In this document: piece by piece, positions 49,025-60,755 of the stretch
How the letters are laid out: each line of letters begins with the position of its first letter
Numbering within the stretch: position 1 is the first letter of the stretch
Source: Apoda limacodes
Lineage: Eukaryota > Arthropoda > Insecta > Lepidoptera > Limacodidae
Reading direction: 5' to 3'
NCBI GenBank assembly: GCA_946406115.1
Contig: OX291557.1
Coordinates: forward strand, 7,286,501-7,350,500
DNA length: 64,000 nucleotides
The notes under the pieces: generated by a model
Seen by the model: the letters and a program-made list of their open reading frames with translations, nothing else
What the model was told of the DNA's origin: nothing
The model's database searches: none
Translations under genes and position numbers: made by a program

Positions 49025-52000
49025 GTAAGTTATGGAAGTTCGAAAGAGGGGCAGTGTTTTTTTTTATGGGTAGCAAGTGTAATTTGTTCTATATTGTGGC
49101 TCCTGGAAGTCTGATAGTGTTTTTCTATAGTCCGAGTGTGTTAACTGCAATAAAATACCAATTGAATTCAACAGTGAACAAAAAAAATCTATTGGCTTAG
49201 TGCTAACCTTTTCAAACATTATGTAACAAGTACATAAGAAACTTAATGGATAACACCTAATTCCAGGTATGTCAGCTGTCTACTAATACTCAAGGATGGA
49301 CGAGGAACAGGAAATTGGTGAGTACTTACCAACCAACCTACAGTTATCAGCTCAACCAAGTCTTGTATAGGTATTTAATCTTTATCTTCAGTTACTTATT
49401 GCTAAACAGAGGTTATGGTCTTCATTTTGTATGTTAAAAGCTCTTATAATATATAAAGTTTGACTCAGCTCTAGTGATATTAGTTACATAGGTGAATTTT
49501 GATTGCAACAATGATTTTAAGTTGTCTTAAATTTTAACATCATTGGTTTGGATGAATTTTGAATGTATGTATTAAGGCTTCTAAAACAAGTGTAAAGACA
49601 ACTCTTTACAAGAAGACCACAATTTAGTTCTCTAGCTCCTTATCAGGCTGTTTTTTACTTTTTCCCTATACCAATATATTTGATATTAATCAAGTTTTAA
49701 TAAATCATTATTAAAAATAAATTTTCCACAACAAAAAAATTGACAATGTTGCATAAGTTACAAGTACACATCTGCTGCAGCCTGAAAGCTGGAAGTAGGT
49801 ACTTTAGCTTTACTAGTATGTAAGTTCATTGGAAATTACACAACTAAAAAATGTTATTTACAACATATTGTACAACATATTACCAATATCTTGTGTCAAT
49901 TTAAAGTTGCATTGCAATAATTAATTAGGTAATAATAAAAATAACTAATAATTAAAAACCTAAATTACATGCATCTGATATTTACTTGCCAGTTTTTACG
50001 AATGTTATTGTTTCAACATTTAGTTGCTGTCAACTTTGGGGGTGGTGGGTGGTGGAGTAGGTGCACTCCTATTTGCCCTGGAACAGTCTGTAAAAGCCTC
50101 TGGCAGTGAAGCACATCCGCCACATAACCCTTGGAGCCATAGGGGATGGTTTGACTCATATGATCATGCAAGGTGAGTTAATTTGATATTAAAAATATTG
50201 AATATTTTCTCAATGCTTATATGTGAATAAAATAAAAATGATTTTTCTAAAGTAAGGAGATATAAACACACAAATCCTCCAAAATAATGCCTTTTCAATT
50301 CACCACTATTTTAATTTCAAAATGTTTTATGAACAAAATAGCCAAATAGGATCCTAAATATATTCTGACAGACAAATTTGCAAAGTAATTCATAAAATCA
50401 AATCAGAAACTTCAAGGGAAGTTAGCAGACCATAGCCTTTTTTTTAAAACTTGCTCAACAGCAAATTTTTTAATATTATGGATAAGAAATAGCATAATTT
50501 CGACCATTTTGCATTTCCCACATCCTTGCATTTTACATTTTGCATAGGTGTCCGGCTAACAGCCTACCATAGCCTTTTTTTAAAAACTAGCTGAATGCAT
50601 ATCACATTTTGCAACTTCAAGTGAAGTACCATGGCCTTTTTTTAAAAAAATAGCTTAACGGCAAATTTTTTAATGTAATGGATAAAAAATGACAAATTTT
50701 GGTATGTTTTGCATTTGCTAAAAATGGTGTGCTAACGTCAAAAATCTTAGAGGTGTTACCCTAGTGTAAACTCATGTAAACCCTACTTGACGCGGGTACG
50801 ACGAAGTTGGTGGCCACATTTGATTAAAAAGGTCATGTTTCGAAATTAAGAATTAATAAAAGTTTATTTAGTATTTCTACTGCACTATTAGTTTTTAATT
50901 TTTCCTTAGGTTCTCTAGTAAATCACCCTAAATTCCTTAAATTTTCAGACGTAAAATTTAGCTGATCAGAAACAAAAACCCTATTTATTATTCTGTCATG
51001 ACCATGACCAGACACTAGAATTAAGAGTGTTAAGAGAGTTTAAAAATAGAGTACTCAATGTTATCACTACAAAAAGTAAAACAATGTCAAATAATTAAGG
51101 AAATGAATAAATAAACAACAGAATAATAAGTTTAACAAAAATAAAAAATTAAACCAATAAATTTAGCAAGTACACACCTAGTTTGTCAAAACTTAATAGA
51201 AAAAATCAAGATGGTAATTATCACCTTGTTCACACTCAAATATTGGCAAGAAAAAACCAAACTTCAATTGAAGTTTAGTGTTCTATTGCCTCTACATTGG
51301 TACTTCAAATTAAAGTATGGCTCTTAAAATGGGCAAAATTCCTAATAGAAAAATTGAATCAACATGACAGATGCAACTCGGTAAGCCATTCAAAAACTTT
51401 AGAGTATAGTTAGAAACCTGATGATGTAATTTTTCACTCCAGTTACTTGTTTTTAAATGCAACCCAGCATGTTGACAGTTTAATCAAAATACAGAGGAAA
51501 AATGTGTCACAAGGTGGATACCCATCTGTATATATATATATATATCTGCAATACCACAATATTTAACATTATTAATCAAAATGGACCACCAAGCACTAAT
51601 AAATAAAAAATAAATAATAGCAACAACAAAATACTTTCCTAGCGACTGACACAGTGACTGAAAATACACAGGCTTGCTCCATAACCGCCTGGTCAGCTCA
51701 GATTTACAAGATTTTCTCATAAAGTAAATATCTTTGGTGGATAGCGGCATCTTATGGTTTAAAATTTAATAATTCGCGTTCACTTGCTGGTTAAGCTGCG
51801 CAATTTTACTAGAGAAAAATTTATGATTTTACTTTTATATTCCAATTAATTTGATAGTGTTGCTTAATACTCTAGTTTTATTTAACTGATAATAAAATAA
51901 AAGTATATCAATGAGTATTTTTCGAAATATGGATGCCCAAATACATAATTTTAATTTATGTACACAGCTAGGGACTGACATTTGGGGTCATCAAAATGAA

Positions 52001-55000
52001 ATTTTAGAGTACAGTAAAATTTATTCTCATCAAATGGGGCAGTTAAATAAAACACATTTTGAAATGTTATTTAAAAAATAATTTAATGAAATGAAAAATG
52101 ATTGGGAAATAGAGTTACCCGATTTTGATGGATTAACCCTAATAGATCATTAAATATAGATTCCTTTTAAAAAGATTTTATTTCATCAATTTATCGTGCT
52201 TGTCTTTGACTTTTGTCTATCTTTCCAAAAACAAATGGGTAATGCTTAATACTAATTCTAAACTTACTTATACTATACTTGTAGTTTTAAACAAAATCAT
52301 GAAATACAGTCAATTTATGCTTCTAGTAAATAGCTGGAAAGAAGGTCAACTTCATAAAAACCATTGTTAATGAATCAAATCCTGGTTTTTTTTATGGCAT
52401 TTGCATATTACACAGCATTTTCTTTCTGTTTGCCAGTATCCGACGTGGTTACGAAGTGTACAAGCAAGTGTGCAAGGCATGCCACTCCCTGCAGTACATC
52501 GCTTTTAGAAATCTGGTCAATGTGAGCCATACCGAAGAGGAAGCTAAGGCAGAAGCTGCTGAGGTAAGAACAGTTTTGCCATATGCCAACTTTGCTTTGA
52601 TTTAGATTTATATTTTGATATTTTATTAAAATTTCGGCTAATTTATATGTACCGTTGTTATAATAAATCATAAATTTTATTGAAAAATATTTTTTGAATA
52701 ACTTTGTAATTTTTTCTATCGAGAAAATTTTGTTGCATTATGTTTGTGCTAATATCAGACCTTGGAACTATAATTTTGTTTCTACATGTTTTATTATTTA
52801 TTTGGACTTGATTTACTTACTTAAAATTAAATTCTACTAAGGGCTACTATGCGTTATCTATCTATATATATGAAAATTACGTGTCACGTTATTTGTTCGC
52901 GATAGACTCCTAAAATACTGAACCGATTTTGATCAAACTTCGTAACTAACTGTTATTTGATCCAACTTAAAAGATAGGATCGTTTTTATCTCGATCTGTT
53001 AAGTGCGAGTGGACTCTAGCACTTTAGGTAAAAACCAACTTTTGCCGGGTTACAGAGGGACCGCTTGTATATTATATGCTCTTATAAAATATTTTGCTAC
53101 GATTATTTTTAAGTGTTGTAGGATTAATATGTTTTAACTAGCTGTTTTAGTCAAAACTTCTGATCAGTTTTATTGTAGATTTAAAACACTTTTTTAAGCT
53201 TAAAGTGTCTCACCTACACTGACACACAGCGATAAATGTGTAATATGAGCTTATAATACTGAGGGAAGAGCCGTGATGTGTATAAAAGAATTTTGTGAAA
53301 AAAAATACCCCAAAATAAAACGTAAGTAGAGTCTCTGTTACGCTATGATTAGAAGCGCAGCAAACTGTATTTTAACTGGACAAAAACGACTTTAAAAAAT
53401 GTTTCGAATTTTCTTTAATTATCTTTTTTAAATATAATTAATAGTAAAATATAGTTATAGTGATAACTAAGTTATGATTTACTATATTTTTTACCCAAGA
53501 ATTATAAAATATTTTTCATCACATCTAAAAAAGGTAAATTTCTCTCATATTGAGAAACTTTGATGCCGAGTCGGCGCGAGTTAGAATCATAGTACATAAA
53601 CGAAATTTTAGGCCATGGTAGTTCTAAAAAAGTTAAAAGAAATGCGGAAGCAAATTCGAATAAAAATATATTTGATCATATAAAGGACACCTTAATAAAT
53701 AGTACCTACTAAAATATCTCAACTATTGTAACAGGTGATGATTAAAGATGGTCCAGATGAGGAGGGCAATTTCTTCGAGAGGCCAGGCAAGCTGTCCGAC
53801 TACTTTCCTTCGCCTTACCCCAATGAAAATGCAGCCAGGGCTGCCAACAATGGTAAGATTGTGAAATTCTTCTTTATTCTGTTATTAACATAATTGACTA
53901 TCTTTGTCATTCAGGGAATGTAACATAAGCAAGCTGTGAATTTTTATGTAATAAACAAATAATAAAAATTAAACTTTTTATCACTAAAATAAAGCGAATG
54001 AATGTTAATGGCTATAAGACGAAAGTTATAATGCAACATTGTAGTGGAAGGAAATAATGTGGAACGAGTGCGAAAATCTATATACTTAGGATCGTTGTTC
54101 GCAAAAAACGGAGAACGTAACATTGACATTGAAAGAAGAGTGAATGCGAGAAATCAGCTAAATGGGAAGCCGAACGTCTTTATGAGCAGTCAGAAATTGT
54201 GTGAAAAGGAATGTTTAGCTGTTTATGAGGGTGTGTTGTTCCAACCCTTATATATGGGAGTGAATGTAGGGTATGGCAAATGAAAGTAGAATTAAAGGTA
54301 AACGCCGTTGATTGTTTTTCATACAAAATTGATTTGCCATAAACTTCGAAGTTCCCTAAATTACACTTTGTATTTTGATTTAAAAAAAAAAGGACAAAAA
54401 ATTAGGTGCTTGTGGTTTTTGGCTTCATGAGATGCTAATTAGCCATTATATTTTCTAATTTTTGTAGTTGCTTCTTACATGAAATTGAATCTTTGCAAAA
54501 ATATTAAAAATAATGAGGCAAGCCCTTAAATTTTTGTTATTTTTAAGGGTTTGAAGGTATCAATTTTAAATTAAGTCAAAGTACCTGAAGGACCTAGCAA
54601 ATGCTTGGTTTTTTTAAACAGCGCCATCTATTGTCAAGTAGCTTAAGCGTTGCTTATTAACGCCACCTATTGTCAAATAGCTTAAGTGTTGCTTATTACT
54701 ACTCGCCATTAGATGTCAGGTCTACGGTCCCTTGAAGCTGTAAAAAAATTAAGCTTCTACGTCAACGCAATGAAAAAAACAGTTATTTTATCGCATATTT
54801 TGGCATTCACAAATTAATCAAAACCTATGGGGTACTCCCCGTTGTCCTAGAATCATGAAATTTGACACGAATGAAGTTCTTTTCATCACAAATATAGGAA
54901 GAAAATTCGAAAATTGTTAAGTTGTTTATTTGTAGTTGAAAAAAGTTTGTCTATCTGTCAAGGCTTTTTTACTCAAGGACTCGTTCAATCAAGTTAAAAT

Positions 55001-58000
55001 TAATATCTAATTCTAAAGTCTACGGTCACTTAAAGTTGAAATAAAATACAGTTTCTAAGCGAATGCAATAAAAAATATGCCCACAATACTGCCATTTTGT
55101 CGCATATTGTAACACAAATAAATCAAAACCTATGAGGTACTTTCCGTTTACTTAGAATCATGAAATTTGGCAAGAAGCAAGATGTTACATTACAAATATG
55201 AAAAAATATCCACAAACTGATAATTAAGACATGTGACTTGATCTCATGATAGAAGAACTATCTGCATATAAAAAGTTTGTACGGAACCCTCGGTGCGCGA
55301 GCCAGAGTTGGACTTAGCCAGTTTTTTTGTTTTTTAATCAAAATGTAAAGTAAAATTTATTATTGTATTAAAACAATTTGCGGCGTTTACCCTTAATGAT
55401 GTGAAAATAAGAGCATTGAGAAATAGTGTGATATGAGAGCGTTGCGGCGTGAAGTAAAGTGTCGTAACCAAGCCTGAGAGAGGTATGTTAAGAAAATACA
55501 CTTCGCGGCGCCAGCGCGCGTTTTGCATTTTTGCTAAAATGTGGCTGTCCCTATCGAACACGATGCGGGCGCGAGGCCTCCTTTCCCCGCGCCGCGCGCC
55601 TTATTCTGGTATGATTTTGTCGTATAGCTGAAACGTCAGTATTCTGATAAGCGATATGACTTTTACCGAAAAATACTATATTTTGAGCATTAACGAAGTA
55701 TAATATAAATTATATAAAAAAAAAAAAATCTTTATTTATAGGCAGAATGAATATTGAAATAGGAGGAGGTTTCTGAGCTAACATTCATTTATCTTTTCAC
55801 GGAGACCAGCAAGGAAACATTTTGACCCACACATACGGTTTTTAAAATTTACTTTAAAAGCATAATAATGTTAATAATGGTAAAATGAAAGTACAAATAT
55901 TTACTTAACTTTTACCATTTTTAAATTAATACTTATATATTATAGGTACTTATAGGCTACTTAATTAGTATTTTTCAAAATAATTGTAACGTTACGAAAT
56001 AACTTTACGAAATTGTTGGTGAAGTGAAGTAGTAAGTTGTAACTTTTAAAAAACGTGTACACTGCCTACTGATTGACTAAAGAAATGAAAGATAACATAA
56101 ATGTAACATTGGCGGTCAAACAAATTAATAATACCAAAATAATGGTTGTAATTCGTAAACAATATTCGTAGTAAGTATTTTTTGAAATGGACTACTGACT
56201 GAACCTTGAAGTTATCCACCGTTGAATTTGCATTGTCGGGCTATTTGACATTTACACTTTATGTTATTGAGTATATATAGTGATTATAAACATCTTGAAT
56301 TACGTGACAAAAAATAATAAGCGTTTAAAGTTTTGTACGGCAAATTTCCCTAATATAATGTCGAATCGTAAAAAGGGCAATATATCAATGGAAATTATTT
56401 ATTTGTGTTGAAACTTTATCATGCATAACTTTAGCTCTGTTTAATACCTTTTAAAATAGAAATCGTATTAGGTTATATATGTATTCTTGTTTTTCTTATT
56501 ATTTGAAAATTGACCTAATAAATAAAATAAAATAAATTGTTGAAATTTCCAACGGTAACTAATTTTAATGTGATAAACAACATTGTGTTTTACAGCAAAA
56601 AAATATAAACACACTGTTCTACACAGTTACATGAATAGACTTATTTAGTATTTTAACATACTGTATTTCTGTTAGAGCAGCCTAATTTCGGCCGTAATTT
56701 TTATAGTCTATTAAAAAAGTATAACTCATTTTGAGGCGGCCGTACTTTGGTTATTCAATTAACGGTTTAAACGCTCTAATAAATCCATTAAAATTTAACA
56801 TTGCTATTTAACTGTCCGGAATTAGTAAGAAAACTATTGTAAGCTATTGGTGGACAAAAAAACATATTTCCAGAGTGGTATCCGTTGACGTTTTTTGCCA
56901 AATTAGTGACAGAATTGCACTGTGCTGCCCCTCGCCGGCTTTACATAATCTTTATCATAACCTTTCATTTCATCATTCTATCAGTAAGCAGTGAATACAT
57001 TTTTAAAAAGTTATAACGCAGTTGTTGATAAAGTTAAGTATTGGCCGCTTGGCCCTTTTGACTCGGTTCAACGACGGGCTGTGAGAATTGTCAACGATTC
57101 CAAACTCACTTGCGGTATCGAGCCCTTAAATCTTAGGAGAGACTTTGCCTCTCTGTGTGTGTTCTACCGCTTGTACAATGGGTTGTGTTCTGAGGAATTA
57201 TTCGAAATGATGCCCACGGCTACTTTCTAGCATCACACCGCTCGCCATCTTTTTTCTCTTTTTCATTCTCATATTTTGGAACCGAAATGGTCGCGTACAG
57301 TGCTGTTTCAGAGAGACTTCCTCCCGCAAACGCTTGAGTTGTGGAATGAGCTCCCTGCCAAGGTTTGCTCTAAGGACTACAGTCTTCAAGAAAGAAGTTA
57401 TTAGATTGCTGGAGGGTCGGCAACGCGCGAGTGATACCTCTGGTGTTGCAAGCGTCCATAGACTACGGTGACCGCTTACCATCAGGCGGACCATAAGCTT
57501 GTTTGCCACGTTAGTGGAATAAAAAAAGAAAGTACTAAGTTATAATTTTAAAAATCGTGTTCACTGCCTACTGATTGACTAAAGATATTAAAGGTTATAA
57601 TAAAGATTATGTAATGCGTCATTGAATTATAATTTAAATGTAACATTGGCGGTATGTATGCAACATGGTATCTTTATGTCGTACGCTCCAGTGGTATGGT
57701 GTATAGAAGCCGGCAGTGCAATTTTATGACTAATTTGGCGGAAAATGTCAACGGATACCACTCTGGAAATATGTTTTTTTGACCATAATTAGCTTGCAAT
57801 AGTTTTCTTACTGCTTCCGGACAGTAAAATAGCAATGTAAAAAAATTATCATTTTATTTTAGTTGTTTACTTTAATTTGTTACTTAGAAATAACGGGGCC
57901 CATGATAGGATTCTTATTTTATTACAAAACCCTAATGTTGGCCTGCGGCCGAGACAAGGTGGATGGCAGCAATTTTATATTTTATTAGTATCCTAAGTTA

Positions 58001-60755
58001 GGGCTTTTATAGTTTATAAGGTGTGCCATACCTGTTAATTGAATGACCAAAGTTCAGCTTAGGGCATGAATATCGGTATCTTGGAATATCGAAATCTCGG
58101 AACGCTGAGTCCGATATTATAATTCCGATACTGAGTAGTCCAATATCGGAATTAGTCAAATATTCTGTTTAAATTTTAAAATAAGACGTAAACGTTGCCA
58201 GCCGGCGTTTGGTTGTGCGGGTGATTTGATGTTGACTCACTACCTTCTTATTGAGCTGCTAAATAGTTTAAGAATGCTAATACATCTTTCGTACTTTATT
58301 CCACCAAAAACTGTCATACAGCACCTAGTACACTATCCACGAACAGGCACGTTGCTTAAAAAAAATCTTAGGGGTCTCGAGTCCCGGAAATCATAGTAAA
58401 ACTATAAAATATTAGGGCTCTGCGCCGCACAAACTTAACATTTGGAGGTACGAGCACCCTCAGGCACCATAGAGTAGGTGCTACTGCTAACGAAGGGCGA
58501 GGACGAGAGTATTGAAAGGCAAAAAATCTACACTTCGTACAACGTCGCCTCACCTTGAAAGACTTACGATCTTTGTCAGTTATTGTCCCCGAGTCAAAGG
58601 GAGGCAGTCTCTAGATTTTTTGACTGCGGTCGCGAATACGACTTACAAAATATTATATAGTAAATAGCAGACACAATATTGAAATTCGTGTTCAGTAAAC
58701 TTGAGAAGCAAAACACATTATCTTAACTTCGCTATGAACTTTCAAAGCTTAATACAAAAGATGACAATTAATAGCAGTAGTACCATTCCTACCTTTATAA
58801 TTCTTTCAGTTTCTATTGCCTTCAAAAGGCAATAAATTTTTCAAACCAACGAGTAAAAAGTATATAATGCGTTTGCATGTCCTAAACCTCAAATATAATG
58901 CAAACCCTGTATGCACTAGAGCTGTCACAGAAACAAAGACTATGTTGAGGTTGTTTTATTACTTTCCGAGTTTTATTAGTTTTATTTTGCACGCTCTAGG
59001 CAGTGCTCTTTATAGGTATTACTAGCTGACCCGGTGAACAGTGTATCTTTTTTTTTAAACAACTGCCGCACCAACCTATTGTAAAAGGGTTGTATAATTC
59101 AGAAACCTTCCCCGACATGTGCATAACAACTAACCAATATTTCATTGAAATCAGTTTACCCTTAAAGTGCGAGTCCGACTCGCACTTCACCGTTTTTCTC
59201 TTAAAAAACCTTGCCCTAACAAAAAAATTACCCGAATTGGTCTAGCCGTCTTCGAGCTTTCCTTAGTGCGCGAGTCCGACTCGAACTTGACCCTGGCCGA
59301 CTCGCACTTGACCCTTTTTTCTTTCCCAGAAACCTTCCCCGGCGTGTGCAAAACAACTTACCAAAATTCGATTAAAACCGTTTTCCCCTTTTTGCGCGAG
59401 CCTGACTCGCACTTGACCCTGTCAGACTAGCACTTGCCCTTTTTTCCTTTCTCAGAACCCTTCCCCGGCGTGTGCATAACAACTTACCAAAATTTCAATA
59501 AAATCGGTTTACTCTTAGTGCGCGAGTCACACTCGCACTTGACCGTTTTTTTATAAATACTTTGCCCTAACACTAATAAACACAACAAAAAAAAATACCC
59601 GAATTGGTCCAGCCGTTTTCGAGTTTCGCAACAAATTTTGACATTCATTTTTATTTATATAGATTACACTAAATACCTACCTAGTTAAAGGTCAAAAAAA
59701 TCTAATCAACTTGCTGCGCAACGAAACATGCAACAGTGATATTTTCGTAATTGTTTCCGTAGGTACCTACCTACTTACGTCAAACGCAATACAAGTAAAG
59801 ATTCGCTCACGGATGGCCCGCGACTGATTTTGGCTGCTACCTCGCCTCGCCTCCCCCGTCTCAAGCCCCCCGTGTTTGTCAAGCGAGCCAGCATCATGAT
59901 AGAATTCGATTTTTGCAAATTTGACTAATGATTTTTGTGTTTCGAATTATTGTGTTTATTCATTTAATTTAGCTAGAATGACAGTTAAGTTTTTTTATTT
60001 AGAAAATTTATTATATTATCTAGGTCTGTGGTGCATTAAAATTTTCGGAAACGTTTTTGTTATAGTGTGTAATAAGCACGAAGTTGCAGCTGTTTTGACC
60101 ATAAATTACAAGTTTTTGCACTCTAACAATTTTAGAACTACACAATTTAACGTAAAACTGAAACACCACAGACCTAGATATTAGTTGTCTGGTCTTGTTA
60201 AAACAAAAAACATTGAGTTTGAGGGATATTCATCAGAGGAGAAAAATCCTGTTGTATGGAGCGCGCTGCGAATCCGATACTCTTAAGGTTTGGGAATGTT
60301 GAGAGGATGAATAAAAGTAGATGCATGAAACAAATTTATGAGGTGAAATAATTGAAAGGGTTGGTAGTAGTGACCTTGGCGATCAAATTGAATCCGTACT
60401 CAGAAAAGTTAAGGTCAAGAGTTCTATAAATTGTCAAACGTGTATGAAAGCATTGAAGCGTATGGATGAAGCAAAAGTGTGCCAAAATCGTAGCAAGTGG
60501 CAGTCCTTGGTCTCTGTCTAACCCTGAGGGAAACAGGCGTGATGTATAGTTTAATGGATTGGTTTGTTTTCAGGTGCCTACCCACCAGATTTTTCATACA
60601 TAGTTTCTGCTCGAAAGGGAGGCGAAGATTACATATTTGCTCTACTCACGGGCTACGTAGACGCGCCTGCCGGCGTAATCCTTCGAGAGGGACAGAACTA
60701 CAACCCCTACTTCCCTGGAGGAGCTATCTCTATGGCACAAGTACTTTATGACGAG
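48887..60755 (+). CDS. CYC1: Cytochrome c1, heme protein of complex III, 5' part (6 coding exons)
   Basis: Coding exons are 48887-49024, 49267-49317, 50024-50172, 52437-52563, 53735-53852 and 60574-60755. Phases agree throughout and give 255 residues. The last 55-70 residues, including the C-terminal membrane anchor, must lie beyond 64000, since the family is about 310-325 residues. Cytochrome c1 carries electrons from the Rieske protein to cytochrome c in the inner mitochondrial membrane. Residues 1 to about 85 form a bipartite targeting sequence: a basic stretch, then the hydrophobic [16 protein letters not shown]. The heme-attachment motif is CKACH (125-129), with His129 as axial ligand. 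Met248 in PGGAISMA is the expected second ligand. The start ATG is in a TATCATGG context and no alternative in-frame start precedes the basic presequence. The intron after exon 6 begins GCAAGT, a non-canonical donor. Confidence 0.96.
49267..49317 (+). CDS. CYC1: CYC1 coding exon 2
   Basis: A 51-nt exon for residues 47-63 ([17 protein letters not shown]). The acceptor is TTCCAG and the donor GTGAGT. It continues the basic presequence and is too short to show as a standalone reading frame. Confidence 0.88.
50024..50172 (+). CDS. CYC1: CYC1 coding exon 3
   Basis: Encodes the hydrophobic sorting segment of the presequence and the mature N-terminus ([19 protein letters not shown]), which is highly conserved in cytochrome c1. 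The acceptor is ATTTAG and the donor GTGAGT. The serine codon is split with exon 4. Confidence 0.94.
50173..52436 (+). other. CYC1 intron 3, no recognised gene
   Basis: AT-rich intron between exons 3 and 4. Some near-repeated phrases (CCATAGCCTTTTTT, GGCAAATTTTTTAAT, GGATAAGAAAT) recur around 50400-50700, suggesting local duplication. A short (TA)n lies at 51530-51545. Confidence 0.5.
52437..52563 (+). CDS. CYC1: CYC1 coding exon 4 (heme-binding CKACH)
   Basis: Encodes [20 protein letters not shown] and on to [10 protein letters not shown]. Both thioether cysteines and the axial histidine are here. The acceptor is TGCCAG and the donor GTAAGA. Confidence 0.96.
52850..53060 (-). repeat. CTAGCTGACC-type repeat relative, reversed
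   Basis: TATCTATCTATATATATGAA, ATACTGAACCGATTTTGATC and AAGTGCGAGTGGACTC are diverged reverse-orientation counterparts of this repeat superfamily. In CYC1 intron 4. Confidence 0.5.
53735..53852 (+). CDS. CYC1: CYC1 coding exon 5
   Basis: Encodes [20 protein letters not shown] through [10 protein letters not shown] and the first base of Gly195. This is a conserved part of the cytochrome c1 soluble domain. The donor is GTAAGA. The following intron is 6.7 kb and full of mobile-element remnants. Confidence 0.95.
54024..54290 (+). mobile_element. RTE-type LINE RT fragment in CYC1 intron 5
   Basis: [56 protein letters not shown] and NVGYGK are the late RT segment of RTE-like elements (a YLG.LF..DG, IERRVNAGN-type motif). 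It is about 80 codons only. Confidence 0.8.
54622..54702 (+). repeat. About 40-bp tandem duplication
   Basis: CGCCATCTATTGTCAAGTAG and CGCCACCTATTGTCAAATAG begin two successive units, each followed by CTTAAG and GTTGCTTATTA. Confidence 0.8.
54703..55326 (+). repeat. Dispersed repeat with internal duplication
   Basis: The block with TCTACGGTC, AATCAAAACCTATG, and AGAATCATGAAATTTG occurs twice (54710-54905 and 55018-55205). The end has GTACGGAACCCTCGGTGCGC, the complement of the start of the 30416 and 41625 repeats. Also related to 9745-10010. Confidence 0.65.
56030..56115 (+). repeat. Fragment of the palindromic element at 56798-57838
   Basis: ACACTGCCTACTGATTGACT and ATGTAACATTGGCGGT match the right arm at about 57560-57655, in the same orientation. 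Confidence 0.75.
56798..57838. mobile_element. Palindromic (long terminal inverted repeat) element containing a LINE
   Basis: The outer arms match over about 130 bp: left ACATTGCTATTTAACTGTCC through GAATTGCACTG; the right arm is its complement, ending at 57838. Inner arms (left 56950-57018, right 57540-57612) also match, with about 95 bp extra in the right arm. The LINE fragment 57043-57528 separates the arms. A foldback/MITE-like DNA element; superfamily unknown. Confidence 0.8.
57043..57528 (+). mobile_element. 5'-truncated LINE copy (CR1/Jockey-like), plus strand
   Basis: [40 protein letters not shown], then a stop and frameshifts, [16 protein letters not shown], and the 3' UTR ending TTGCCACGTTAGTGGAATAA then A-rich. 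Same family as the minus-strand copies. Confidence 0.88.
58065..58170. repeat. Cluster of TATCGGAAT/ATTCCGATA palindromic blocks
   Basis: ATATCGGTATCTTGGAATAT, ATTCCGATACTGAGTAG and CCAATATCGGAATTAG are short mirrored blocks. Similar to 12600-12720. Confidence 0.4.
59024..59660 (+). repeat. CTAGCTGACC-family dispersed repeat, second copy
   Basis: Starts TTACTAGCTGACCCGGTGAA and ends TTTTATTTATATAGATTAC. Internal GTGCGCGAGTCCGACTCG blocks occur in tandem at irregular spacing. Homologous to 27684-28467. Confidence 0.75.
60255..60549 (+). mobile_element. RTE-type LINE ORF end, immediately before CYC1 exon 6
   Basis: [20 protein letters not shown], a frameshifted middle ([20 protein letters not shown] in another frame) and [10 protein letters not shown] then a stop match the last part of RTE-like ORFs (GHVERMDESR…RRDV). 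It ends at 60549, 24 bp before the exon. Confidence 0.8.
60574..60755 (+). CDS. CYC1: CYC1 coding exon 6 (axial Met region)
   Basis: Encodes [20 protein letters not shown] through [16 protein letters not shown]. It includes the axial-ligand methionine (residue 248). The acceptor is TTTTCAG. The exon ends ...GACGAG followed by GCAAGT, the strong consensus of GC-AG introns; no suitable GT donor is nearby. Confidence 0.95.

Noticed and set aside
52408..52671. Minus-strand frame of 87 codons
   Set aside because: It is antisense to CYC1 exon 4.
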